Positions 34,951-43,290 of a stretch of DNA of 64,000 nucleotides are shown here, one piece after another. The stretch is from Chersky-840 sp963794615. Its GTDB lineage: Bacteria; Actinomycetota; Acidimicrobiia; Acidimicrobiales; UBA8190. Position 1 is the stretch's first letter; every line of letters starts with the position of its first letter. The DNA lies in contig CAWCEP010000006.1 in assembly GCA_963794615.1 (NCBI GenBank), positions 186,001 through 250,000 on the forward strand. The letters run 5' to 3'. The position numbers were made by a program, and so were the translations under genes. Below the pieces are notes generated by a model. That model worked only from the letters and a program-made list of their open reading frames with translations, was not told the DNA's origin and did not search any database.

Positions 34951-36045
34951 GTGACCGCGCCCGACGTCGACCCACCGGGTCTGGCAACGTTGGATGCGGG
35001 ACCGGACCGCCGTGGATCATGGATCCCTACCGGCGCAATGGTCGCAACCCGGTTCATAGAGCTGCGCAAGCGTCGGGGCCTCATGATCACGCTGGGGGCG
35101 TTGACCATAGGGATCCCGACGCTCTTCCTCGTCATCCGGCTCTTGCTGCACGCCTTCGTGCACTCGTTCGGACCGGCTGGGGGGTTCCAGGTGTTTGCCA
35201 CCCTTATCGCGGGCGTGCTCTACGTGTTCGGATTCATCGTGGCCGCGACGTTGGGGGCCACCGCAGGCTGCAGCGACCTCGCCGACGGGATGTTCACGCA
35301 GCTGGTGGTGACCGGACGCTCGAGGGTGGCGCTGTACCTGGCTCGGATACCTGCTGGACTCGCCATCGTCGTTCCGATGGTGGCCGTTGCCTTCACGATC
35401 ATCTGTTCGATCAGCGTCTTCTCGGCCCCTACCACGTTTGACTTCCAAGGCACCACCGTGCCCCTCGGCCTGTCCCGCACCGGATACGCGGCCTGGGCCA
35501 CCGACCACCGAGACCTCGTCATCTGTGATTTTCCGTACAATGGACCATGCCCGGGGGACGAAGCGCAGCTAAGCCCACCCTTGTCCAAGGCGAAGGCCGT
35601 GCAAGAGGCCAACCAGAACTACGCGGCCTATGCCGAGACGTACGTCGCGCCGCCCATTGTCCTGATGGTTCGGACGGGGCTGTGGATCGAGCTCGAGGTG
35701 ATCGTCGCGTTCGTCTTCGGCCTCGGGTTCGCATCGTTGGTGGGTCAGCGAACCCTTCCGACCGTCCTGATGATCGTGTACGCGGTCATCTTTCGGCCCA
35801 TTTTGTTGGCGCTGCAGATTCCTCACCTGATCAACCTCCAGCGGTCCCTGGTCGAGCTGGCCGTGGCCCATCTCGAGCCCAGCGGCTTGGGTTTTGTCTA
35901 CGGAGTGGCAAACGGACCAGGGATGCTTCGCGACGCGTCACGTCTGCAGCCGGAGTCGACAACGGTCGCGGTCTTCGTGATCGCGGCCTGGCTGGTGGGG
36001 TGGACGGCTCTCGGCGCGTGGCGGATGATGACCCGGGACGCTTGA
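34951..36045 (+). CDS. ABC-2-type permease-like membrane protein without adjacent ATPase
   Basis: The product is 364 aa from GTG 34951; the GAGAG Shine-Dalgarno is very close to it, so ATG 35038 is an alternative. About six TM segments occur: LMITLGALTIGIPTLFLVIR, FATLIAGVLYVFGFIVAATL, AGLAIVVPMVAVAFTIICSI, IELEVIVAFVFGLGF, TVLMIVYAVIFRPILLAL and TTVAVFVIAAWLVGWTAL. The cytoplasmic start (ATRFIELRKRRGL) and DLADGMFTQLVVTGRSR resemble ABC-2 permeases. A soluble loop of about 80 residues separates TM3 and TM4. No ATPase gene is next to it, so the partner must lie elsewhere or the protein works alone. The substrate is unknown. Confidence 0.65.
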   Translation: MTAPDVDPPGLATLDAGPDRRGSWIPTGAMVATRFIELRKRRGLMITLGALTIGIPTLFLVIRLLLHAFVHSFGPAGGFQVFATLIAGVLYVFGFIVAATLGATAGCSDLADGMFTQLVVTGRSRVALYLARIPAGLAIVVPMVAVAFTIICSISVFSAPTTFDFQGTTVPLGLSRTGYAAWATDHRDLVICDFPYNGPCPGDEAQLSPPLSKAKAVQEANQNYAAYAETYVAPPIVLMVRTGLWIELEVIVAFVFGLGFASLVGQRTLPTVLMIVYAVIFRPILLALQIPHLINLQRSLVELAVAHLEPSGLGFVYGVANGPGMLRDASRLQPESTTVAVFVIAAWLVGWTALGAWRMMTRDA

Positions 36046-36147
36046 GCACGGCCCGGCCTTGACTGCCTTGGCTCGAACTCTGTCCGATCGACATCCGCCT
36101 CCGTTATGTACGCACCGGCAGGTCCGAGACGGAGGGGTCAGCGCGCT

Positions 36148-36330
36148 CGACCCGCCACGGGCAACCTCCATGGCACGACCACGCTCGACGTGGCGAGCAC
36201 TCCCGCCGGGTCCTCGTGGCAGACCGTACCGGTGACCCTGACCATGGCGGCCGGCACGAACCTCGTGGTGTGCCGCGTCGAAAGGTCAGATCAGGGTGGG
36301 GTCAACCTCGACTACCTCGCTCGGTCCGGA
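36148..36330 (+). pseudogene. Fragment of a carbohydrate-binding module (CBM6/35-like)
   Basis: The intergenic stretch 36046-36378 holds a short open frame reading HGTTTLDVASTPAGSSWQTV, then VTLTMAAGTNLVVCRVER and VNLDYLA. This order, with GTN then VNLDY, is the C-terminal half of a CBM6/CBM35 beta-sandwich. The upstream half and any enzyme domain are missing, so this is a remnant. The rest of the interval shows nothing recognisable. Confidence 0.5.
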
Positions 36331-36378
36331 AGTCTGCCCATTTGCCGCAAAAGCGGGGCACGTCCACGGTCCTCATAA

Positions 36379-36756
36379 TCACGACGCCTCACGTTCGAGG
36401 TGGGCCTTGTGAGCGAGCTTGATGATGTCCTCTGACACTGAGCGCTTGCTGCCTTCATGGGCCGGATGGTGTGCCGGACAAGCGAGGTACGGGGTGCCTT
36501 CGACCGGCTTCCCAATGCGTAGACATCCTTTGACGTGGCAATTGTGGTGGCGATAGACGGTGACGATGCTGCCGAGGATGAGAAAGTCAGGAATGGCGCC
36601 GCCGAAGCCAGACCAGAATCCATACCACGTGCCCGACTCGGCATCCGCACCGGTGTAGCGCAAGAACCAATGAGCAGAATCGGTCCAGAAGACAACGATG
36701 AGTATCAAGAGACCGACGACGACGAGCGAGAACCCGATCATGAGAGCTCGTTTCAT
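36379..36756 (-). CDS. Small membrane protein with Cys/His-rich tail
   Basis: The product is 125 aa from ATG 36756; an ATG 24 bp upstream is possible. One clear TM helix (LMIGFSLVVVGLLILIVVFW) and a second weaker one (GGAIPDFLILGSIVTVY) are followed by YRHHNCHVKGCLRIGKPVEG and YLACPAHHP. The Cys/His set looks like a zinc-binding knuckle. I recall very similar HHNCHxxxCxRxGKP tails in small proteins of actinobacteriophages, so phage origin is possible. The end (SKRSVSEDIIKLAHKAHLER) is an amphipathic helix. Function unknown. Confidence 0.65.
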   Translation of the reverse strand: MKRALMIGFSLVVVGLLILIVVFWTDSAHWFLRYTGADAESGTWYGFWSGFGGAIPDFLILGSIVTVYRHHNCHVKGCLRIGKPVEGTPYLACPAHHPAHEGSKRSVSEDIIKLAHKAHLEREAS

Positions 36757-36909
36757 GCCACGACCCCCGACTCCTCGCATGCACGGTCCCTCGAGAGAGC
36801 CATTTGATGTCGAACCATCGGGCGCAGGGACATCCTGGTTCCTTCCGTCAATTTCTGCGGAACAGCACGCCACGTGGTGCGGGCCATGGCCATGCGTGAG
36901 TGATCAGGC

Positions 36910-37887
36910 TCATCGTTCTGGTGCAACCGGCCCGCTCTCCGCGGCCTCGCCGGCCGCGCCCGCGTCCACGGCCGCTACCTGTGCGGGCGTTGCCCCGAGC
37001 CGGCGCTCCACGTCGGCCAGCCGATCGCTGATCACCGTGAGCTGCTGGCCCAGGTCGGCGTGACCCTTCTTGAACTCTTCTCTGTTGGCGTCGGTATGTT
37101 CCTTGATGAACAGGGACGCAACCGTAGCGGTCAGCACCCCGATGAGACCGATCCCCACTAGCATGAGGATCACGGCCACGATCCGGCCGCCTCCGGTGAC
37201 GGGGAACCGGTCCCCGTACCCCACGGTGGTGACGGTGACGATGGCCCACCACAGAGCGCCGACGTAATCGTGGATGTTGCTCCCTCGGGCCTTCTCCTCG
37301 AAGAGCAGGGCGAGCCAGGACCCAAGGAAGAGAGTGACCACGACGCCGATGAGCACCCGGAAGAGGCTGTGGTGCTTGAGGACGGACTCCAATCGCAGCT
37401 CCCCCTCGTGAACGAGGAGGGTCATCTTCTCGATACCGACGATGTGCCACCCCTGCAGGGGAGGCACCACGACCGTCACCGGCTCTACCCACCGCCGCCT
37501 GAGATAGCCAGGTGTGTCCGGGGTGATCACCAGACGCACCAGGTACTCGACCAACATGACGACCCAGAGCACGAAGAGAGCCCCGACGAGGGCCCTGGAA
37601 GCCGAGCCGTTGACGTCGGTCGTGAGGACGACGACGGCAATCACGAGCCAAGCGACCCCCAGGAGGGCCATCGGGAACTTCGTGACCTCCTCGATTCGGT
37701 CGACGAGATCGTGACGCCCGCCCGACGGCTTCGCCCCGGCGATTGTCTGGCGCCGCCGTTCCTCCTTGCGCTCCTTCTCTTCGAGGCGCTCCTGCTCCAG
37801 CTTCTCCAAGCGCTGAATGCGGTCGATGGAGGACGGCTTCTTGGCGTTGCTGCTGGCCGGAACAGTTCTCACCTCGGTGGAGCCCAC
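36910..37887 (-). CDS. Voltage-gated-type K+ channel
   Basis: The product is 325 aa; GTG 37887 start, with another GTG 15 nt inside. Residues about 20-50 form a highly charged coiled coil (RLEKLEQERLEEKERKEERR). TM helices: FPMALLGVAWLVIAVVVL, the ALVGALFVLWVVMLVEYLV helix, SLFRVLIGVVVTLFLGSWLA, then the pore loop with selectivity filter TVTTVGYGD, and RIVAVILMLVGIGLIGVLTA. The helix before the pore part has few Arg residues, so voltage sensing may be weak. A helical C-terminus (LGQQLTVISDRLADVERRL) could multimerise. It moves K+ across the cytoplasmic membrane. It is divergent from the SRPBCC gene. Confidence 0.88.
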   Translation of the reverse strand: MGSTEVRTVPASSNAKKPSSIDRIQRLEKLEQERLEEKERKEERRRQTIAGAKPSGGRHDLVDRIEEVTKFPMALLGVAWLVIAVVVLTTDVNGSASRALVGALFVLWVVMLVEYLVRLVITPDTPGYLRRRWVEPVTVVVPPLQGWHIVGIEKMTLLVHEGELRLESVLKHHSLFRVLIGVVVTLFLGSWLALLFEEKARGSNIHDYVGALWWAIVTVTTVGYGDRFPVTGGGRIVAVILMLVGIGLIGVLTATVASLFIKEHTDANREEFKKGHADLGQQLTVISDRLADVERRLGATPAQVAAVDAGAAGEAAESGPVAPER

Positions 37888-37981
37888 GGTGAGACAAAGT
37901 TACTGCGTGGGCCTCTCGACGCCGGGCATCGTCACCCGCCCGGCTCCATGATCCCCCACCGGGTCGTGGCATCATTGAGGC

Positions 37982-38494
37982 GTGCCTGACGACGAGCGCG
38001 TTTCGGTCGATCTGTCCGAGATGATCGTCGAAGTGACACAGTCGTTTCCCGCTCCGATTGTCGACGTGTGGGCGTTGCTCTCCGACGTAGAACGGATGGC
38101 GGGCCTCGGACCGGAGCACGTCGAAGCCCATTGGCTCGATCCGGGCCCGACGGTCGGCGCGCGGTTCACGGGCAAGAACCGCCGGGACGGGTTCGAATGG
38201 GAGGTCCCGTGTCACATCATTGAGTGCGACCCACCGCGGCGGTTGACGTGGACCGTGCTCGAACCGGAGAACCCTTCTTCGGTGTGGTCCTACACCCTGA
38301 CGTCGGCCGGGGACACAACCTCCGTCGTTGACCGATTCCACCACGGGCCGAACTACAGCTTCATTCGACTATGGGCAGAGGAACAACCCGAACGCGCCGC
38401 TGAGATCGTTCGGATCCGCACGGACGGACTCCGAGCCGACATGATGGCGACGTTGGCGAACGCAGCACGGCAGTTGACGCTTCAAGACGGCTGA
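37982..38494 (+). CDS. SRPBCC (START-like/polyketide cyclase) family protein
   Basis: The product is 170 aa from GTG 37982. It opens VEVTQSFPAPIVDVWALLSD, the entry strand and helix of the SRPBCC fold. GARFTGKNRRDGFEWEVPCH, then DPPRRLTWTVL, then YTLTSAGDTTSVVDRF follow, and the long C-terminal helix is rich in Arg/Glu. The fold makes a hydrophobic cavity for lipids or polyketides. No catalytic residues can be named. It is 95 bp from the divergent K+ channel, with which it shares a promoter region. Confidence 0.78.
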   Translation: MPDDERVSVDLSEMIVEVTQSFPAPIVDVWALLSDVERMAGLGPEHVEAHWLDPGPTVGARFTGKNRRDGFEWEVPCHIIECDPPRRLTWTVLEPENPSSVWSYTLTSAGDTTSVVDRFHHGPNYSFIRLWAEEQPERAAEIVRIRTDGLRADMMATLANAARQLTLQDG

Positions 38495-38536
38495 ACATAC
38501 GCAGTACCGCGTCAGGCGACGTTTGTGGAACGACAT

Positions 38537-39073
38537 TCACCAGGTGGCGGGGTAGACGAAATCGGCCGCCGGTCGACCGATCCACTGCACGATCCGCATG
38601 GCGAGGTCCATACCGGCGGTGAACTTCGCCGTGCGCAAGCCCGTCAGTTGGTTCGGGCTGCAGCCCAGGATGGCGGCGAGGGCGGGCCAAGTCAGCTCGC
38701 TCTGGCGTCGCTTCTCGTCCATCGAGGCATAGAGACGTTTCAGCGCCCAGCGCAGCCGACGGTCCGAACCGGCCACGGGAAGGGCGAACCGTTCGTCGTC
38801 ACCGGTGGTCGCTCCCCTCAGAAAGCTCTCCGGCGTCCGCTCGAGCCACCGAAGCATGAACAGGGCGTGTTGGCACGAGGTTCTCGGGTTCTTGGCCATG
38901 TTCGTCAAGGTCCCGGGGCTGATCGGATGGTCACGGCGGCGGTCGTTCAAATCGGACGACAGCTCTCAAAGCTGGTTGGCCACCGACTGCCAGCTGAGGC
39001 CCAATCTGTTTCGCTTGTCGTCGAGCGCCGAATACAGGGCCCCGACGTCGAATGGATAGAGGGCTTCGTCCAT
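38537..39073 (-). pseudogene. Tandem helix-turn-helix protein interrupted by an in-frame TGA
   Basis: The frame from ATG 39073 to the stop at 38537 covers 179 codons with a TGA at 38968-38966. Before it: LYSALDDKRNRLGLSWQSVA, then NQL. After it: ELSSDLNDRRRDHPISPGTL, TNMAKNPRTSCQHALFMLRW. A second domain of the same kind follows (RLYASMDEKRRQSELTWPAL, AAILGCSPNQLTGLR). Each domain has the lay-out of a small XRE-like DNA-binding unit. Related proteins, as I remember them, read IWELS at the position of the TGA, so TGG to TGA is the simplest change. Translation could restart at GTG/ATG codons downstream to give the second domain alone (about 137 aa from 38950). A role in transcription control is likely. 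Confidence 0.7.
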
Positions 39074-39160
39074 CGTGGTCGACTCGTTCGAAACGCCAGG
39101 TCACGGCGTTGCGCTACATCGCCGCCGATCCGTCCAGCGGGCGGGATCGGGCTGGAAGGA

Positions 39161-40375
39161 TCAAGCCCCGCCCCGCTGCGTTGTCCCCGGCGACGCACCG
39201 TCGCCTTCTTGCGGTGTGGTCGCGGCGGGTTCGGAGGCGAAGAGTGACTCGCCGCTCTCCGACGGGGTCGGTTCAGCGGCTTGCGGGAGGGGAACGGTGC
39301 CGGGGACGGCAGACAAGAGAGCGTCGTAGATCGACCGGCCCGATGCCACCAATCCCGTCACGACCTGTCCGACACCGTCGGCGCCGTTCACGACACTCAG
39401 ATTGGCGCCATTGAGGCCCTGAGCCAGCGACGCCACGATGGCGGGCATCATTTCGACCATCTTGGATGCGACAATTCGCTCGAGGTTGCCCCCCGTCAGC
39501 GCTTCGGCCTGGGCTCGGAGGGCGTCGCGTTGGGCCTGGGCCAGCTTCACCGTCTTGTAAGCCTCGGCATCGGCTGGTTTCTGTACTTCGGCGACGAGTT
39601 CCGCTTGACGCTTCTCGGCCTGCTTGCCGGCGAGCGCCGCCTGCTCCTCGGTGACCTTCTGTGCGGCCTTCGCCTGCGCCAGCGGTCCGGATTGATCGGC
39701 TTCTGCCTGAGCGGCTTGGACCTCGGCTCGGGCACCGGCCTGCTTGATCTCCGAATCGCGGGTGAATCCCGCCTTCTGCGCGTTGGCCTCTTGCTCTCGC
39801 TCGGTCGCCGCCTGGTCGGCCTGGGCTTGGGCGATGCGAGCGTTCTTCTCGACTTCAGCGATGTGCGGTGCCGCGAGGTTCTTGATATATCCCGAAGGGT
39901 CGCCTACCTCTTGGATTTGGAAGGCGTCGACGACCAGTCCGAGTTTCTCCATCTCGTCGGAGGATGCCGACTTGACCTCCTGCGCCAGGCTGTTGCGGTC
40001 CGTGATGATCTTCTCGACGGTGAGACTGCCGACGATCGAGCGCAGGTGGCCGGCCAGGATCTGCCCGACCAGGGACTCCATTTGGTCCTGCTGGTCGAGG
40101 AACCGCCGGGCAGCATTGGCGATCGACTGAAAATCGTCAGCGACCTTGAAGACGGCGACTGCTTGGACGGTCAGTGGTATTCCCTGGCCGGTCACGCAGT
40201 TCTCTTCGAGCTCCGCCTCATAGAGGTCGAGTGACAGGATCCGGGCTCTCGACCGCCACGGAGCCACGAACGTGCCGTGGCCGGTGACGATTCGGAACTG
40301 ACTACCCTCGGAACTACCTTTGGCGCCGGAGATGACAAGCGCCTGGTTGGGCTCAGGGATCCGGTAGAAGAGCAT
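39161..40375 (-). CDS. Flotillin-like SPFH-domain protein
   Basis: The product is 404 aa. It begins MLFYRIPEPNQALVISGAKG without a TM helix, as some flotillins do. The SPFH domain spans about residues 5-190 (LSLDLYEAELEENCVTGQGI, VFKVADDFQSIANAARRFLD, ILAGHLRSIVGSLTVEKIIT). A long Ala/Glu/Gln-rich coiled coil follows at about 190-300. The C-terminal region contains LERIVASKMVEMMPAIVASL and a Pro/Ser tail. Flotillins oligomerise at the inner face of the membrane and organise lipid domains and partner proteins. A short NfeD-like gene lies 29 bp upstream on the same strand, the classic partner pair. Confidence 0.88.
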   Translation of the reverse strand: MLFYRIPEPNQALVISGAKGSSEGSQFRIVTGHGTFVAPWRSRARILSLDLYEAELEENCVTGQGIPLTVQAVAVFKVADDFQSIANAARRFLDQQDQMESLVGQILAGHLRSIVGSLTVEKIITDRNSLAQEVKSASSDEMEKLGLVVDAFQIQEVGDPSGYIKNLAAPHIAEVEKNARIAQAQADQAATEREQEANAQKAGFTRDSEIKQAGARAEVQAAQAEADQSGPLAQAKAAQKVTEEQAALAGKQAEKRQAELVAEVQKPADAEAYKTVKLAQAQRDALRAQAEALTGGNLERIVASKMVEMMPAIVASLAQGLNGANLSVVNGADGVGQVVTGLVASGRSIYDALLSAVPGTVPLPQAAEPTPSESGESLFASEPAATTPQEGDGASPGTTQRGGA

Positions 40376-40404
40376 TGTGTGGACCTTTCCGTGCTGAGTG
40401 AAGG

Positions 40405-40617
40405 TCAGTACCCAGAGGCGGTGACCAAGACCGTTCGAGGACCGGTTTGTTCGACCACGACGGCATGAGCATTCTTGGTCAGAGCTTCGTTGCCTTGCGT
40501 ATATGCCGTGAACGCCTCGGAGCCACCCCGGATACGCAAGATGATCTCACCCGAACCTTCGGTCGGTATCGGAATCGAGACACGACCTACCATCCCGGTC
40601 AGGTCTTCATCCATCAT
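40405..40617 (-). CDS. Short NfeD-like OB-fold protein
   Basis: The product is 70 aa. MMDEDLTGMVGRVSIPIPTE, then GSGEIILRIRGGSEAFTAYT, then VVEQTGPRTVLVTASGY match the C-terminal OB-fold of NfeD proteins (GxxGxxxxxipptGkgev pattern). The membrane part of longer NfeD proteins is lacking. NfeD OB domains bind or assist flotillin-type SPFH proteins. It is cotranscribed with the flotillin gene 29 bp downstream. Confidence 0.78.
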   Translation of the reverse strand: MMDEDLTGMVGRVSIPIPTEGSGEIILRIRGGSEAFTAYTQGNEALTKNAHAVVVEQTGPRTVLVTASGY

Positions 40618-40784
40618 CGAAACGTCGAGCCCCTTGTCCCCCTGTTGGCGGTGGGGATGCGCGAGGCCTCGGAGTAGGCCTCGGATGGATCGTATCCCCG
40701 GGTGAAGGATCGGCGCCCACCGCTCTGGACGGCCTCCAGTCGCCTTCAGAAGCCGGCCGGTGGCACCCCAGTTGACTCTGCCCC

Positions 40785-41888
40785 ATGGGAAGGGTTCATG
40801 CTCTCGATGTGGACGAGCTGTTGAGCATCGGTGAATTCTCAGCCCGGTGCGGTCTTTCGGCCAAGATGCTCCGTTCGTACGCCGCTGCCGGCCTGTTGGT
40901 GCCGGCCGCCGTCGACGGCTCGTCGGGTTACCGCTACTACTCGACGGGCCAGCTCCATCAGGCTCGGATCATTGCACTGTTGCGGCAGGCCGAGGTCGCC
41001 GTCGACGACATCGCCATGTTCCTCCATGACCCCGACGAGACCCAGCTGGACCGGTGGGACGGCGAGATCGTGCACGAGTCGACCGTCCGCCGCGAAGCAC
41101 TGGCGCAGGCCCGAGCCGCCTTGGCGCTGGGCTACGCACCGGCGCCGGCTCCACCAGAGCCCCTACGGAAAGGACCCGAGGTGACACGTGACCTTCGTAC
41201 CGGATCAGCCACCCATATGGGTGGGCGAGCCACGCAACAAGACGCCGTGCTCGTCAGCGACGAATTGTTCGCGGTGGCAGACGGCATCGGGGGACTCCGA
41301 GACGGCGAGGTCGCCAGCAGGCTTGCCGTGGACACCCTGAAGGCCACCTTCGCCGTCGACCACAGTGTCTCTGGGCTGCTCAAAGCGGGCCGGGAGGCGA
41401 ATCGTGTCGTCTGGCGGCAGGGAGCCGCGGACGGCGGCGATGCCACGATGGGCACCACGTTGACCGCCGTGGCGGTGACCTCCGACGCGGCCGCGGTCGT
41501 CCTCCACGCCGGCGACTCACGGCTCTACCACTTTCGAGCGGGGCGTCTGCACCAGCTCACCCATGACCATACCCTCGTCGCCGAATTGATCCGGGCTGGT
41601 GAACTGAGCGAACAAGAGGCGCAGGCGCACCCTCATCGACACGTCCTCACCCGGGCGCTCGGCATCGGTCCCGATCTCGAGATCGACCACGCCGGGGTCC
41701 CCTGCCAACCCGGTGACCGCCTCGTGCTCTGTACCGACGGCTTGGTCAAAGAGCTGTCCGACGACGACATCGGCACTGCCCTGGCGCTGGAAGAGGAGCC
41801 GACCCTCGTCGCCGACAAACTGGTTACCTCTGCCGTGGAACGCGGAGCCGAGGACAATGTGACCGCAATGGTCATCGACGTGCACTGA
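40785..41888 (+). CDS. MerR-type DNA-binding domain fused to a PP2C Ser/Thr phosphatase
   Basis: The product is 367 aa from ATG 40785; the Shine-Dalgarno is weak and a start a few codons in is possible. Residues about 10-78 form a MerR helix-turn-helix: LSIGEFSARCGLSAKMLRSY, then GYRYYSTGQLHQARIIALLR. A helical linker with the dimerising coil (residues about 80-118) follows. Residues about 135-367 are a PP2C phosphatase: HMGGRATQQDAVLV, FAVADGIGGLRDGE, VVLHAGDSRLYHF, VLCTDGLVKELSDDD, and EDNVTAMVI. All metal-binding Asp residues appear present, though the usual DGMGG reads DGIGG. This joins DNA binding to protein-phosphate removal in one chain. It is divergent from NfeD-flotillin. Confidence 0.9.
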   Translation: MGRVHALDVDELLSIGEFSARCGLSAKMLRSYAAAGLLVPAAVDGSSGYRYYSTGQLHQARIIALLRQAEVAVDDIAMFLHDPDETQLDRWDGEIVHESTVRREALAQARAALALGYAPAPAPPEPLRKGPEVTRDLRTGSATHMGGRATQQDAVLVSDELFAVADGIGGLRDGEVASRLAVDTLKATFAVDHSVSGLLKAGREANRVVWRQGAADGGDATMGTTLTAVAVTSDAAAVVLHAGDSRLYHFRAGRLHQLTHDHTLVAELIRAGELSEQEAQAHPHRHVLTRALGIGPDLEIDHAGVPCQPGDRLVLCTDGLVKELSDDDIGTALALEEEPTLVADKLVTSAVERGAEDNVTAMVIDVH

Positions 41889-42032
41889 GACCGGACGATC
41901 AATGGCGTGGTGCCTCAAACGAGGTACCAGGACATTTCGAAACACGTGGGTTAGCCTCAGGGCCATTGGGGGAGATGCCCCAGCAGCGGGGACGGGGCTG
42001 TCGACGTGGTCGGACGTGGGGACGGGGGAACG

Positions 42033-43259
42033 ATGACCGGGTTGTTCGAAAGCCCCGAGGCCGGGGCTGAGAACGAGGCCTCGGGGCCACCGGCACCGGC
42101 GAGGTGCCGCACTCGGCGTCTCATGCGAACACCGCCAGCCATGTTGGTACTCGTCTGCGTCTCCCTCGTCGGCGCCATGCTCACGGCGTGTGGATCCACG
42201 GGGGCGTCGTCGGCGCAACTGGCGACGCAGGTCGTCAAGACCGTGTCGCTTCTGCCCAAGCCCTACACACCAACAGCGGCGGTCGGGACGACCGATGACT
42301 ACCACTGCACCTTGGTGGATCCCCACGTCACCCAGAACTCCTACGTCATCTCGAGCCAGTTCCGGCCGGGAGGGGTCGAGGTCCATCATGCCGTGCTGGC
42401 TCTGGTGCCTCCCTCTCTCGCCGCCGCCGCCCGAAGCGCCGATGCCGGTGACAAGGGATGGACGTGCTTCGGCGCGCCGTCGTTGCCCAACGCATCACTC
42501 GCCCAGTTCTTGGAAGCTCCCTTCCTCAGCGTCTGGGCTCCGGGCCACGGCGCCGACCTCCTGCCGAAGGGGACGGGGATCCCACTTCGAGCCGGCAGCC
42601 TCGTGATCATGCAGGTCCACTACAACCTGCTGGCGGGGGACAAGCCCGTCAAGAATTCGCTGGTGCTCGACACCGTGCCGATGTCGACACCCCTGCTCCC
42701 GCTGCACCTCGACCTGGCACTCGCCCCGCCCGACCTGCCGTGCCCGGCCGGTGTCACGGGTCCGTTGTGCAACCGGACCGCATCGGTGGCGGACCAGGCG
42801 CGGCGCTTCGGACCTCAGTCGGCGGAGATCGTGGCCGGGATCGAAGCGGTGTGCCACCACAATCCCGCCACCGCGCCCGTGAGCGACACGGCGTCGTGCG
42901 TCTGGCCCATCGGGAGGAGCGGCTACATCGTCCGGGTCCAGGCGCACATGCACCTGCTGGGGCGCAGCTTCACGATGGTCCTCAATCCCGGAACGCCACA
43001 GGCCCAAACCGTGCTCGACGTCCCCAACTACAACTTCGACTACCAGAAGGCCTACAACCTGCAGACTCCGATCGCGGTCACCGCCGGCGAGAAGCTCCAG
43101 GTCAATTGCACCTACGACCCTCACCTCGCGCAGGAGTTGCCCATTCTGCGCAAGGCGCCGACCCACTTCGTGACCTGGGGGGACGGGTCCTCCGACGAGA
43201 TGTGCATCGGCCTGGCGTGGACATCGGCGACGATGCCCAACACCAAGAGCTCGCTCTGA
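42033..43259 (+). CDS. Lipoprotein with copper type II monooxygenase-like (PHM) fold
   Basis: The product is 408 aa. ATG 42033 has GGGGGA upstream. The N-terminal end is unusual: about 30 hydrophilic residues precede the signal (AMLVLVCVSLVGAMLTAC), whose lipobox ends LTAC. The mature part has GGVEVHHAVLALVPP, LVIMQVHYNLLAG, VRVQAHMHLLGRSFTMVL and SDEMCIGLAW. These His-x-His and His-His blocks follow the order of the copper sites in peptidylglycine and dopamine monooxygenases (Cu2_monooxygen domains). Several Cys could form disulfides. It is probably an extracytoplasmic copper enzyme or copper-binding protein; the substrate is unknown. The stop is 31 bp before the convergent ABM gene. Confidence 0.68.
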   Translation: MTGLFESPEAGAENEASGPPAPARCRTRRLMRTPPAMLVLVCVSLVGAMLTACGSTGASSAQLATQVVKTVSLLPKPYTPTAAVGTTDDYHCTLVDPHVTQNSYVISSQFRPGGVEVHHAVLALVPPSLAAAARSADAGDKGWTCFGAPSLPNASLAQFLEAPFLSVWAPGHGADLLPKGTGIPLRAGSLVIMQVHYNLLAGDKPVKNSLVLDTVPMSTPLLPLHLDLALAPPDLPCPAGVTGPLCNRTASVADQARRFGPQSAEIVAGIEAVCHHNPATAPVSDTASCVWPIGRSGYIVRVQAHMHLLGRSFTMVLNPGTPQAQTVLDVPNYNFDYQKAYNLQTPIAVTAGEKLQVNCTYDPHLAQELPILRKAPTHFVTWGDGSSDEMCIGLAWTSATMPNTKSSL

Positions 43260-43290
43260 GTCGCGGTCCGGGATCCGGCCGAGTGCCCAC

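Noticed and set aside
36848..38344. Minus-strand open frame of 498 codons
   Set aside because: Shadow of the K+ channel, which has the TVGYGD filter in another frame.
25922..38968. Genome-wide reassignment of TGA to Trp
   Set aside because: Most genes in the window end at TGA in the expected place and use TGG for Trp. At most a context-dependent effect remains possible.
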